From: Hypholoma sublateritium FD-334 SS-4
Taxonomy: Eukaryota; Basidiomycota; Agaricomycetes; Agaricales; Strophariaceae
Reading direction: 5' to 3'
Length of the DNA stretch: 64,000 nt
Assembly: GCA_000827495.1 (NCBI GenBank)
Contig: KN817568.1
Span: forward strand, 78,704-142,703
Each line of letters starts with the position of its first letter. Within the stretch, counting starts at the first letter, position 1. Below, in pieces: positions 33,036-43,708 of this stretch. Below the pieces are notes generated by a model. It was not told the origin of the DNA and made no database searches. It saw nothing but the letters and a program-made list of their open reading frames with translations. A program made the position numbers and the translations under genes.

Positions 33036-35214
33036 TCACTCGTTCGCAACCTTACGAGGGTAAGTATGCTTCTTTACTGCAGATGACTAGAGGACCACGT
33101 ACCTTCAAAACCCGTTTTGGTTCATCATCCTCAGCACTGCTGTCGCGTTCCCTCTCCCTCTCCACGCCTTCCGGCCCGAAAGCACTTGGGAACTTCGGAG
33201 CGGCTCCACCACCCACTTCGTCGGGGTGTTCTTCTGCAACATACCCACCGTATGCATCGTCGTCGTCGTCGGCGACAGAGTACCGGTTGGCTTGCTGAGA
33301 TTGCTGTGGCTGAGGCTGTGACTGAGACGCATACTGCTGCTGTTGGGGATATCCCTGTGCTGTGTACTGCTGCTGGCCGTACTGCTGTCCGTTGTATTGT
33401 TGGTCGTAGTGCTGAGGTTGTGGCTGCTGCTCGTACTGGGCGAACCCGCCCTGCTGCTGCGGAGGATAATACGCGTCGGCGGCAGCGTACGGAGCTGGCA
33501 TGGCGTCTCTCCCGGACGTCGAACGGCTCCGGTCGAGGTTCGCATACTCCGCGGAGGCTGACGGCGAGCGTTGGTGAAGCTGCGAGCCCTGTTGCGACGC
33601 TGGGTACGGTTGATACTGCGAGTTGTACTGGCCTTGTGGCTGGGAAACAGATGGACCGCGAGCGAGCGCGCCCGCACCGGCGGCATGAGCGCCCATGCCC
33701 GCGGCCTCCAAGATGTCGACGTTGTTCTGGGATGGACGTCGAGTGGGGCCGGTGGGAGCAGCAAACGCAGCGTATGGAGCGGAACCTTCTTGCAATGCCG
33801 CTGCGTACCCGCCGTCGCCAGCCACGCGGCCGCTTCGCGCACGGGCCACACCGATGCCCGCTGCACCTGCAGCTCCGGCCGCGCCGACCGCGTAGGGATC
33901 GAAGATATCGCCAGGGCCCACGTTGTGCATCGCACTTCCCATGCTTTGCCCGCTGCTCATTTCGCGCATGCCGTAGGACTCGCCGTGGCTGCCCGCGCTC
34001 ATTGCTGGCTGTGCGTAAGTCCCATGGCTGGAGGCGTCGGAGTATTGCCCGCCGTAGCCCATGTCACCCCCGCCGGATCCACCGCCATAACCACCACGCG
34101 CAGCTCCGGGCCCATATTCGTCGTCTTCATCGTCTAAGAAGATAGGTTTGGGAGCCGAAGCCGCTTCTAAGGTGGCTGCTGCTAGCTCGCGATCGAACTT
34201 GCGTGCGCGGCGACGGCGTATGCCATTGGTGATGAGGGCAATGGCAATAGCGAGAACGATGAGACCGGCGACAGAAAACACACCCGCAACGGCACCGGTA
34301 TTGGCGAAGAATCTGCAAAAAAAAATCATTGATCAGCAAACTGTTTCCGGGAATCCCCGTTATGTCAAAAGTCATAAATAGATTGATGGTGATGGGAATG
34401 CTACGTTGGTAAATGTGATGAGCCGAAAAAAAGAGATGCGTGCAGCCCAAGTATGACAGTTGACAAGCCTACAACAATGTCGCGCAAGATGCAACTTTCA
34501 GAGGGAAGTGCAATGGCGATCAGCGAAAAAGTGAAATCGTAGTGATGGACGATAGGGGACATGGGCGACCATCGGGCCTCGGAATTAGAACGCCTGGATA
34601 CACCTAGTCCATATGTACCAGCGTCGAGAGAAAAAGAACACTGCGAAGCCAGACAAAAGTACTGGCAAGAAATGCAAAGGTGATAGCAAAACTAATGACT
34701 CACCCTTTTGATCCCCCCGAAGCGACAGCAGTGCTTGAGCTTGTCGGCACAGTGCTTGTAGAAGAGACAAACTGTGTCGATGTCTGCGTGACAACAGCAC
34801 CTCCCTTAGTCGTCGTGACTGCAGATGTCGTAAGAGCTGCAGTAGTCGAGACCGAAGTGGAACTAGTAGTAGGGATAACACTGGTGGTCGAAGTGCTAGT
34901 TGTTGTCGTGTTGCTACTGGTAGAGCTGGTAGAACTAGTGGTGGAAGTGGTGGAAGTGGTGGCAGGAGAACTAGTCGTGGTCGTAGTTAGGCCGGTCGTG
35001 GAGGTTGATGAGGTGGTGGAGGTGGTGGAGGTGGAGGTAGGCGAGCTGGTAGTAGTCGACGTGGCTGTACTTGACCTGAGATCCGCGCCATTTGAAACTG
35101 GTTCCTGTTCCCCATAATCAATTCACTCACGTATCGCCAGTAGAGGCTACAGCGCATGGTCATTAGTTAGACAGTCCTGCGGCCGCACTGAATTTACGCA
35201 CTAGAGGTTGACAT
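33036..35214 (-). CDS. Single-pass membrane protein, Ser/Thr-rich ectodomain, SKG6-type helix, Gln-rich tail
   Basis: Exons: 35214-35202, 35097-34704, 34312-33103 and 33050-33036, giving 543 residues, all in phase. The order is: short N-terminus, about 120 residues almost entirely Ser/Thr (probably heavily O-mannosylated), the membrane helix GAVAGVFSVAGLIVLAIAIALI, a basic stop-transfer (RRRRARKFDRE), an acidic patch (LDDEDDE), and a long Gly-, Gln- and Pro-rich cytosolic tail ending RVLKVANE. This matches basidiomycete SKG6/AXL2-like cell-surface proteins, related to yeast proteins of cell polarity and wall integrity. No signal peptide is visible, as often in this group. The 391-nt intron just before the helix is far longer than the others in the window. 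The first and last micro-exons are inferred from phase and family memory. Confidence 0.78.
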
Positions 35215-37033
35215 TTTTCACGTTGGATATGTTTCCGATGAGAATATCATCCAGCAGAGAGAGAAAAGGAACGTGAATCCGCGGAAAGATCAGGCGGAGG
35301 TCTGAAGCTGGGAGAACAACAACAAGAGTCGGCCTGGGAATTTTCACACTACCAATCCCGCGTGGGGCAATCGGTTATGTAACCCATCACCAGACCTGCG
35401 TAAAAATAGACGTCCCTTCGATACACGTGCTTTAGGCTTCGCCCCGTCTCTCTTGGACGTTTGTTCGCCCGCTCTGGAGTCTGAATGGATCCCTATGATA
35501 CATAAGTCCTACTCTCTATAAAGACACATTCACCCGATATATGAAGAAGGGAAATTATTCAATCTATGGCAGGGCAATAGTAGTAGTACTTCTATCTTTT
35601 TTGATTGAAATGTGATCTCGAGGCTGCAGGGCGGTCCACTTGATACATGTATTCTTTAATTTTGGATCAGTTCCACAGATTAGGTTAGGTCACCTCTCAG
35701 CACCACGACCGTCACATACTTTACGTGGCTAGTGCTTCCATCCATGTACAGCGCGGTCCAGCTGACTGATTCGGGCATCCTAAGCTCGAATAAACTTCAA
35801 TTACGACCTCTCGCGCTGGCATAATCATCTGACTCGAGTCATCCACGTATATGTACTATGAGCTGTATAAACCAAGTATAAACTTACAGATATAGTTGGA
35901 AAGATGGCCGTGTGCTCCTTCCGGTTGTGACCTTGCAACATCTTGTGATGACTCTCGGTTGATTCATTTTTTCACGCAGATCAGGGCTGATGCACTGATG
36001 GAGAGAGATTTACTTTCAATGGTATAGTAGCGCTCCCTGGATGACGCAGTACATTATGAATCCTCGCCTGCATCTACCCTCATCTACCTTCATGCGTTGG
36101 GTTCCGCTTCCGCTGCTCGCAAATATGTACGTCACATGTGTACATAGGCGCCCAGCGCGATCAATGATGCCAAGTATCTTTGCTTCGTGCCGTGCTTGCT
36201 AACCCGCCCCATCGCGGATCCTAACGGCTATGTAGTCGCGCAGCGACAATACTCGTGTCGGTGTGACTGACTGTGCAACATCCACGCCGGGAAACAACCT
36301 TTGTTACGACACACCGACCCCTTCCATAGGTTTCGCACAACCGTTCAACCTTCGGTGTCTGAGAAGCTCAATATGATTTGACGCAACTTGTGAATTATGA
36401 TCAGATTATCGATTTTTCGGGAAATTCCGTTTGTCTGCGACTCTACATGGAAGGTGGGAAGGAGGGAGTGAACAGGGGTCTCTCGTCATACATGGGCAAT
36501 TGATGGGCATCGGAATTTTTGTGTACAAATACGTCTCTAAGTATTTAAGTACATCTTTAGCTAGCTTGGGGTCTCCTGGTACATGTTGCAGATCTATAAT
36601 CACCCACCTTTAAATTGAACAAATCTACTCTGTATAAGTAACTCCACACGGACACCGCCGTGGTTTGATCGTCAGTCCTTTGCATGTGTAATGGGTTGGG
36701 ATTACAAATTCGAGTTACTTTGATACTACGTAGTAGTATGCACGTAGGTAAAACAAGAATTATCGGAATCTAGGCCAGACGCACCCTCGCTCAAGGCGCG
36801 CTCAGTCGCACGGCGTCGCATGAACTGAGGCTCTATTCAGCAAATCATAATTCACAGGATTTTGATGATCTGATGGTAGCATATTGCGAGCTATCTGATT
36901 TGGATGTATTTAGGGACCAATTTCATCATAGATGCTTACTAGTACTTTTAAGCATTTTTATATGCCCCAGCTCTTTCCCGTATCCATACCTATGCCCTAC
37001 TCGGCTTGACCACTGTCGTTCTCACCGAGCTTC
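35215..37033. other. Divergent intergenic region, no supported gene
   Basis: The stretch lies between the starts of two divergently transcribed membrane-protein genes. It contains AT-rich and TATA-like stretches but no open frame with codon structure. Bases 36406-36613 have short open frames on both strands that look fortuitous. Confidence 0.6.
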
Positions 37034-38268
37034 ATGACACTCAACCTGCGCGCAAATCTCCCGGTGGACGACAGCGATTCGCACTTCGCCTACAGCGCGG
37101 GAGATTGGAGCACCTTGCAAGGATCGACGAGGCAATATAATGGGAGTGTTCATACCACCAACGTTGTCGGCGCGACGGTAGCCTTCGCATTCCAAGGTGA
37201 GTTATGCCTAGCAAAGTGTGTTTGTTTCTATCCAAAGGCCTCATCAATTCGTTTTGTCGCGTGCAGGCCAGGCGTTTATTCTGTTTGCTACTATTCCGGG
37301 CGCCGTACCTGGAAATGTTGCGGTCAACATATCTATTGACGAAGGAAGCCCAACGCCGATAATGCAGCCAACTAACTCGAGCGACGTATTCATGGACCCG
37401 CTATTTACATCCTCGATCATGGCATTCACCACCCATACGGTCGTCGTCACAAACAGCGGAAACATAAGCTTCATGTTTGACGAGGTGGAACTCTTCTCGA
37501 ACGACATAATTCCCAGCATGTCTAACCCCCCTTCAATCTCTTCAAATACTACCACCGCCAATTCTCCTTCGTCCTCAGCACAACCCACAGCAGTCTCTGG
37601 TCGATCTAAAGTTCATACGGGCGCGATTATTGGCGGGGTCGTCGGGGGAGTGGCATTTATTATCTTTGCTCTCCTGGCCTTTCTATTTGTTCGGCGGCGT
37701 ACGAGATATCGGAAGAGTCAGTCTCATATACCGAATGACAAGAATCGTGAGTCCGCCCCTTATCGGTCTTCCGTCATACCCGAATGCTGTACTGACGCAG
37801 TCTGAAGCTATAAAACCCCTTGCAGCGCAACCGTTCCCACTCGACGGTCCCTCTCTTACCAGCCAGAATTATCCATATCCCACCGACAGTAGCCGCCCGT
37901 TCGCTTCCGCGGAGAAAGCAGCGCTGCGCGCCCAGTCGTCAAATGAGGAGCGACTAGGCAATCCGTCGGCACTCAGCACCCCGGATCAGAGCTCTCCTTC
38001 AGATTGTCATTCCGGAGTCACTCCCACATCGGCCTCCGATCTAAATTTACCTCGGCCTTCCAACGCGACGAACGATGTCGGTGTGGAGACTTTTGGACAC
38101 TCCGAAAGTGCGACCACATCCAGTTCGTTCTACTCCCCTTCCTTTCCCAGGCCCGGTGAAGATGGACCTCCCCCGTACCAACCGCTTTCAGCTGCTAGAA
38201 CGGCGGGGGCAGAGCACCAGATGGGGTCACTTATCCAGGAGGAAAGTGAGCCTGGGACTTTTGGTTAA
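37034..38268 (+). CDS. Single-pass membrane protein with beta-rich ectodomain
   Basis: Exons: 37034-37196, 37267-37746 and 37826-38268, giving 361 residues. The N-terminal part (FAYSAGDWSTLQGST..., later TTHTVVVTN) has the pattern of the galactose-binding-like beta-sandwich ectodomain common in Agaricomycete membrane proteins. A Ser/Thr/Pro-rich linker with N-glycosylation sequons follows. Residues about 173-196 form a GG-rich membrane helix (GAIIGGVVGGVAF...), then RRRTRYRK as stop-transfer. The cytosolic tail is Ser/Pro-rich, with GEDGPPPYQPL giving a PPxY motif that could bind a WW-domain ubiquitin ligase. No signal peptide is seen at this start, so the first exon may lie upstream. The role is unknown, perhaps a surface sensor. 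Confidence 0.78.
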
Positions 38269-38705
38269 GTTTATATATGTAGGCCAATTTATCGAAGCTC
38301 GTACTCGTTACCTCAGAAGAGCTGACAAACGTGTTGCGTCACCCTGGGCGGGTATTCCACACCAGGACCTCGGAGAGTTCTGAGTCCTAGCTTGCCGGAA
38401 TAAGCAAGTAAACATACAACTTGTTGATTAATCATGCCTCCAGGATATGGCGGCCCTCCTTACTCATAAGTATGTATACATTATGCCCCCCCCCTTTGAC
38501 CATCGAAATCAGCCTCAGACTGTACCATAGCAGCTCATTGCCCTTCAATGATCCAATCTCGGACGACGATGTATATGTGTTCCCATCTGACCAATAAGTA
38601 TATCAACCTTCTGTACAGATAAACTTGTACATACTTATCGACCGCCGGCGGGCGTCCCTCGGCCTAAATCCCCGCCACAGCAACTCCCCCAACCGCGTCA
38701 ACCGC
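38269..38705. other. Intergenic, no gene seen
   Basis: This is downstream sequence of the membrane-protein gene, with an AT-rich part and a run of nine or ten C at about 38487. Nothing else is recognisable. Confidence 0.5.
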
Positions 38706-39116
38706 GTCAGCAATGAACATGATCATCGTCATTAGATGCAGGTGCACCTCGCACATGCTTTACATTGTTTTGATCATATCCGATCTGTGGGGACCGTCTT
38801 CGACGAAAGCTGCAACGTCGTCGACGGCCTCATTACCAGCGGCTACCCTACGAAGAGAGCATATTTGGGTGCTCTCCTCCGCCCGTCCTGTTCTACAAGC
38901 ATGTAAGCACTTTCACTGGCCAACAGCGTGTATATTTTCTTTAGGGCACATACAAGCGTGCTTAGCGCTGATGCGCCGTACGTATATGTGCCGCACCGAC
39001 CCAAACTCCGGGAGCTGCAACAGGACCATAATTTCCGTCTGTGTAAGTCGGCTTGTTGTGCTTGCGACGCCAAATCGCCTCTGATACCTTTGTTAGTGCA
39101 GCAGCGATTAAAATTA
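38706..39116 (+). pseudogene. Broken relative of the secreted Cys-rich gene at 39.9 kb
   Basis: The stretch from about 38795 encodes the same segments as the neighbouring gene: TVFDESCNVVDGLIT, then GIFGCSPPPV, then YMCRTDPNSGSCN and ISVC. A one-base deletion near 38857-38870 puts the second segment in another frame. No signal-peptide exon is recognisable in front of it. The YMCRTDPNSGSC part is a better match to the wider family than the intact gene, so this is a decayed paralogue rather than a fragment of the gene itself. A splice across the deletion cannot be excluded. Confidence 0.7.
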
Positions 39117-39898
39117 TAGGTAGAGGCTCAAACGAGCTTGTTTATCAAATCCAGAAAGTGCGGTGACTTGAAATTGAGATAATTGCTCATACATTACATA
39201 CAACTGCACAGATATTGACGGCCATCGGTTATATATACTGTAAAGTAGTTTAATGGGTGCAGAACTGCGTCTACCAGACGCGCTGCGCACGCCCGCGAGG
39301 AACCCGTCCGAGAGCACCTGGAGGCTGAGCAGCGTGAGCAGCGTGAATTTCGGGTAACACCCCGCGCTTCCGGTGCAGGTAGCTATTACCTCGCGTCGTA
39401 CAGATTATGCCCGACCGAGAATGCGAAGTAGAATCTGTAGCGCACGTCGTAGAGACTGCCTAACAATGGCGGGCGTATAGAAAAGCGCGCAGACGAATGA
39501 CGCTAGTCACTCAGTCTCACAGGCGCGGATATGTGCGGTCCATTCTGAATACCGCTTCTCCCCACCGGTGCGTCCACAAACTAGGTCTGCAACCGATCTG
39601 CGACGCTGGGGTAGTAGAATACCTAATTTATTCTACGATCCACGATCCATAAAACCATCAGATCGGGTTTCAATTCGCGCTGAAGTGTTGCCAACAGTCG
39701 ATGAGAAATTGATCTTCTCTGCAACTTCGCTGGACAGATCATCAGCGCCGTTGAGCAAGCACCTAATATATACCTATATAAAAGCGCATTGTCCACTCAA
39801 CTGCCTGAAGTATCTCAGTATAGCCCGTTGCGAGCGCGGTGTGTAAAGCCATCGCCCCAGCTTCCTACCCACTGACTCGGTGCCTCCACCAGCACCCA
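39117..39898. other. Intergenic, no gene seen
   Basis: This contains a stretch with 'gagcagcgtgagcagcgtga' (two near-tandem 10-mers, about 39328-39347) and the upstream region of the secreted-protein gene, with 'tatatacctatataaaag' at about 39767-39784 as a likely TATA region. No coding frame is supported. Confidence 0.5.
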
Positions 39899-40418
39899 AT
39901 GCGAAGGATACCAACGCACCAAAAGTCCGCCCTGCTCGTGCTCGCCTTCGCCGCGCCCACCGCGACGGCGATCTGCTCTGGGTTCACCTTCGGCATAGGC
40001 AACCTCCAGAGCATCGGGAACGGCGTGAACAGCTGTACGTCCATGACTCCCCTCTCTGATTCAATTTCTGACCACGCCCGTCGTCCTACGCAGGGACGGT
40101 CTTCGACAACAGCTGCAACGCCGTCGACGGCCTCATCACGGGCGGCAACCCGTGCGTGCAGGGCATATTCGGGTGCTCGCCCGCGCCGATCATATTCAAC
40201 GTGTACACGAGCACCTTCTCGGGGACGAAGTGGGTGTTCGCGTCGTCGGCCTGCGGTGGTGGGGATGGTGTGCTGATTGTTCGTTGCGCACAGGTACGCG
40301 TGCCGCGGCGATCCGGGCGCGGAGACGTGCGGCGGGGTGTCTATTTCCGTCTGTGTGAGTCGGCGTGCTGTGCGTTGTGCGATGGGTGCGGTCCTGACAC
40401 TGGTTGTAGTGCATTTGA
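39899..40418 (+). CDS. Small secreted cysteine-rich protein
   Basis: Exons: 39899-40034, 40094-40229, 40294-40354 and 40410-40418, giving 113 residues. A signal peptide (through about residue 24, ending TATA) is followed by a mature domain with at least seven cysteines, including FDNSCNAVDG, PCVQGIFGCSP, YACRGDPGAETCGG and the terminal CC. The donor at 40230 (GTGGGT) was chosen because it alone joins the TK and YACRGD segments in frame, as in the broken relative to the left. The last exon encodes only three codons (TGC ATT TGA) and is the least certain part. Such proteins are typical fungal secreted effectors or surface-active proteins; the role is unknown. Confidence 0.75.
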
Positions 40419-40600
40419 GATTGGGCTCGGCCGAGCTCGGGCGCTGGATCCATGAAAGATTCGTAGATGCTAAGAATGCAATGATAACATTTATTCACAT
40501 CGCAAGGTGTATTCCTACATGCCAGTTCCTAAATACCCCAGCCAGATTAATAAGTTAAAGGATTATATGGATATAAAGCACCAAACCCCACCACAACCTA

Positions 40601-42359
40601 TCAAGCCGCATCCGCCGGCGCCACCCCCTCGCCCTCGCCCGCCCCCGTCTCGCGCGAGAGCCGCCCCTTCCCGCGCGCCGTGTCCACCGCGCGCCACGCC
40701 GCCTCCGCCTCGACCAGCACGCCCATCCGGGGGTCATACGCCTCCTCAAACGCCCGCACCTCCTTCGCGAAGAGCCCTGCATCTTCCACCGGCCCGCCTT
40801 CCACCCCCGCAGCAGACGCCGAGAGCACCCCCCGCACCCCCGCAAAAAACGCATCGAGCACCGCGAGGTTATGCGCCGCGAGCAGCGCGTGCGCGGACAT
40901 CTCGTGCGTGTGCAGCAGATGATGCACGTACGCGCGCGTATATGCGGGCAGCACGCGCGCGGGGTCTTTCTCGGGCTCGCCGGAGACGGAGGGGGCATCG
41001 TGCCCGTGGTAGAGCCGCGCGGGCGGGGGGCGGGGGGCGCATGCAGCGCAGGGGCATGTCGGTGTCCCTGCCTCCGGCGCAGTTGCGGTGGTGTGCGGTG
41101 CAGGCAGGGCGTCGGAAAAGCACCCGAAATCAAGCCGATATCGCACGTCGTACAAATTGTGCCCTATTTCGCGCGGGGTGCGCTCCCCGCGGACGGGGAA
41201 CGCGAAGTCGAGCGCAACGCCGACGTCCGCGGCGCGCTGCGCCCAGCGCGCGTCGAACACGTCCGCGCCGACGGTGGCGATGAGGCGCAGGACCTCGTGC
41301 GGCGAGGTCGTCCCGGTGACGAGGCGCGGCTTGGAGGGGGGCAGCGCGGTTAGCGATGCGCGGAGGAGGGCAGCAATGTGTGCTTCGGGGTCTTCTGAGG
41401 GACTGACTGCGGCGGCGGAAGGGGAAGGGGTATCTGGGAGTGCGGAGAGGGCGGCTTTGAGCGGCGCGAGGTCTATGGTATACCCCGCGACGCCCTCGTC
41501 GAGCGTCTTGAGCGGCGCGAGCGCGGTTATGTGCGGCCCGTAGAGCGGCTCGAGAAGGGACGCGGCGAACGCCTTGCGCGCAGGCAAGGACGTGAGGCCC
41601 GCGAGGTGGACGAACACCGGTGGCGTGGGCGGGAGCGCCACCGCCGGCTGAGCTGGCGCAGCCGCCGCCACCGGCTGGGCTTTCAGCTTCTTGGGTATTG
41701 GCAGAGGCATGGGTATGGGCCCCGGGCGGAGGAGCGTCGCGAGCCACGCGGCCGAGCGCTCGACGCTCTTCGTGAGCCGTTTCTGGGAGTACGGCGCGTC
41801 CGTGCATGGCGTGTCCGATAGCGCGAGGACGACGTCGGGCTGTGCGATACGCGCGTACGCGGCCCACTCGGCCGGCGCAAGCTTGCGCACGCCGCGCAGG
41901 CTGTGCACGCACACGAGCGCATTGCCATTTGGGGGCATCTCGCGCGTGTCGGTAGGCTCTCGCGCGGATATCGAGAGCAGGTGCCTGGACTCGTCGAACC
42001 CGAGGAAGGTGTGCAACGGGTGGGGGTTGGAGGCGTTGGACGGGTGCTGCGCGTGGAGGATGGGTATCGGGGGTGTCTGCTCAAGGCTACGAGAGGGTCA
42101 TTCGGTAGCCAAAGCTAGGAGATTTATCGACTTACAAGGTCTCGAAAGGGACGTTGACCCAGCGCAGCGCATCCGTTATCCGCACATGGTCGCGCGACAG
42201 ATGGGGCACCGCGCCACGCGATGTGCTCGCAAGTAGCCCAGGAGTAGCGATGATGATACTGGAGGCCGTGTCCGCGCCTCTCCTGAGAGTGATGGTGCCG
42301 AGGCGGGGCCCATAACGAACGGGGCTGGGGAGGGCGAAGGAGAGGGAGGACTGGGACAT
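40601..42359 (-). CDS. QTRT2: Queuine tRNA-ribosyltransferase accessory subunit 2
   Basis: Exons: 42359-42136 and 42086-40601, giving 569 residues. The protein is the non-catalytic partner of the eukaryotic tRNA-guanine transglycosylase, which exchanges guanine for queuine at position 34 of tRNAs with GUN anticodons. Evidence: the N-terminus GPRLGTITLR, the conserved TPGLLASTSRG and VPHLSRDHVR segments, the TIM-barrel-type LAGLTSLPARKAF and YDVRYRLDFG stretches, and the zinc site CPCAAC followed at a distance by YVHHLLHTHEMSAHALLAAHN. The second exon starts at an acceptor that gives FETFLEQTPPIP, the expected family sequence. The protein is longer than animal homologues because of Ala/Pro-rich insertions. 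Very high GC at third positions suggests a well-expressed gene. Confidence 0.9.
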
Positions 42360-42446
42360 GGGAGTTCAGCGCAAAAAAGATCGGCGATCGATTGATCGCC
42401 GCGCGTAGTGGCGGTGCATTCAATAAATGCTTCCTATTGGCAAAAA

Positions 42447-42525
42447 TTCCGGTACGGGGAATCGAACCCCGAGCTACCGCGTTCGTCGTGAAAGGCGGTA
42501 ATGTTAGCCGTTACACCATACCGGA
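42447..42525 (-). tRNA. tRNA-Glu (anticodon UUC) with 7-nt intron
   Basis: The mature sequence is identical to the plus-strand tRNA-Glu at 31760, including the A discriminator. After position 37 (CTTTCA) there are only seven extra bases (plus-strand 42482-42488) before the C and the GCGGT stem, so the intron is extremely short. The gene lies about 90 bases upstream of the QTRT2 start, on the same strand. Confidence 0.9.
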
Positions 42526-43708
42526 TGTTGATGAGGTTGCCCAGCAGACTGTTCGGGCTCGGGAGATGCGCACAAGCTGTGCATCGCGCGTTGGCAGCCA
42601 GTGGTTGGCCAGTGGGATACGGCAAGGGTAACTGGATAAGGTAGAGGGAGATTTTATGACTAGGCGGACCCCCAAAGACCTTGTTCGGATGCGCAGAGAG
42701 AAAATGAGATATCGGAGAGCCTAGAGGGACTCACTACTGGAGAGGAGAAAGATGTGGGAGGGAAGGAGGGAGACCAAAGTTAAGCATCTTATATAGTTTG
42801 GAAGCACGTCCCCACGTGATGTTCGCGTCGCGCGACGCGCGTCCAAACTAGTACATATAAAATGTCCCTTGCCTTGTACCACTTTCTCCCCCCTCTGCTC
42901 TCACCCCCCTGCATCTTCCCTTCCCCTCTTCCATCCGCCACGTTAGTTCTTTGCAATGCCCGAATTTTCGGCTTTATCGAAGCTGTATGTGCTATTGTAC
43001 GTATTATCGGGGTAGAAAGTGGGTATGGGATCCATGTCACTGAGTTTCAAGCTATTTGGCGCATATATGAACATATTTTGTCATTACTACCGTGAAAAAG
43101 ACTTGAAGGTGTGTTGTATCAACTCAATTTCCAATTTCCCTATACCATCAGAGTATAATATAGCGCAGAGTTATCGTAGCAGACGAAATCGTCCGTCGTC
43201 GATGGACGGTCCGTTGTCCTTATCTCCTCGCCCTCCTTCCGAGAATCCGAGTCGCGGGATCTGGCTGACTCGCCAGCCTCTCGCAATGTCGGCCCACACC
43301 AATGTTGGTCAGGTTGCTTGAAACTTCCGCATCTCGAAGGCAAATCCGGTCAGCAGCGACGTTGGCGCGACCCAGGCGCTTAGCTGGCTGCCACAAATAA
43401 ACCACCCAGAAGTCGCGACCAAGTCGCAAAAAACACGGGGAGTCGGAGGCACGGGGCCGAACCAACTTCAAGTTACGTAATTTGTACTCATGTCCCAATT
43501 CTGTCGTTTCGTCTTCTTTTCTCCACCCTTCCACCTCGTTCTGTTAACTTCTGCATGCCCGCCTTTTCCTGAAATACTCACTACGTAGCGCCAGCGATAA
43601 CTCTCCACAGCATCGCTCCATTTCTTATGTCTCTTTCGGTGCGTTACATCACGCTGCTCGTTCACTGTCGATCCTCACCATCATAGAGAGTCAACGCACT
43701 GTCCGATC
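42526..43708. other. Intergenic upstream of the F-box-like gene
   Basis: Several pyrimidine-rich stretches occur, such as 42885-42935 and 43505-43535. The CT-rich run just before 43650 is typical of fungal promoters. No supported gene. Confidence 0.5.

Noticed and set aside
33105..34145. Long frames on both strands over the SKG6-type tail (276, 342 and 188 codons)
   Set aside because: They are shadows of the Gln/Gly-rich exon. Low-complexity sequence keeps other frames open, and only the 33103-34312 minus frame joins correctly to its neighbours.
34680..35117. Plus-strand frame of almost only Val/Leu/Glu
   Set aside because: It is the antisense of the Ser/Thr-rich exon of the SKG6-type gene; Thr codons read backwards give Val and related residues.
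40507..41821. Large plus-strand and alternative minus-strand frames within the QTRT2 gene
   Set aside because: Very GC-rich coding DNA lacks stops in other frames. The CPCAAC zinc site and other family motifs occur only in the frame called.
42447..42525. Functional link between tRNA-Glu and the adjacent tRNA-modifying enzyme gene
   Set aside because: Queuine exchange acts on tRNAs with GUN anticodons (Tyr, His, Asn, Asp), not on tRNA-Glu, so the proximity is probably chance.
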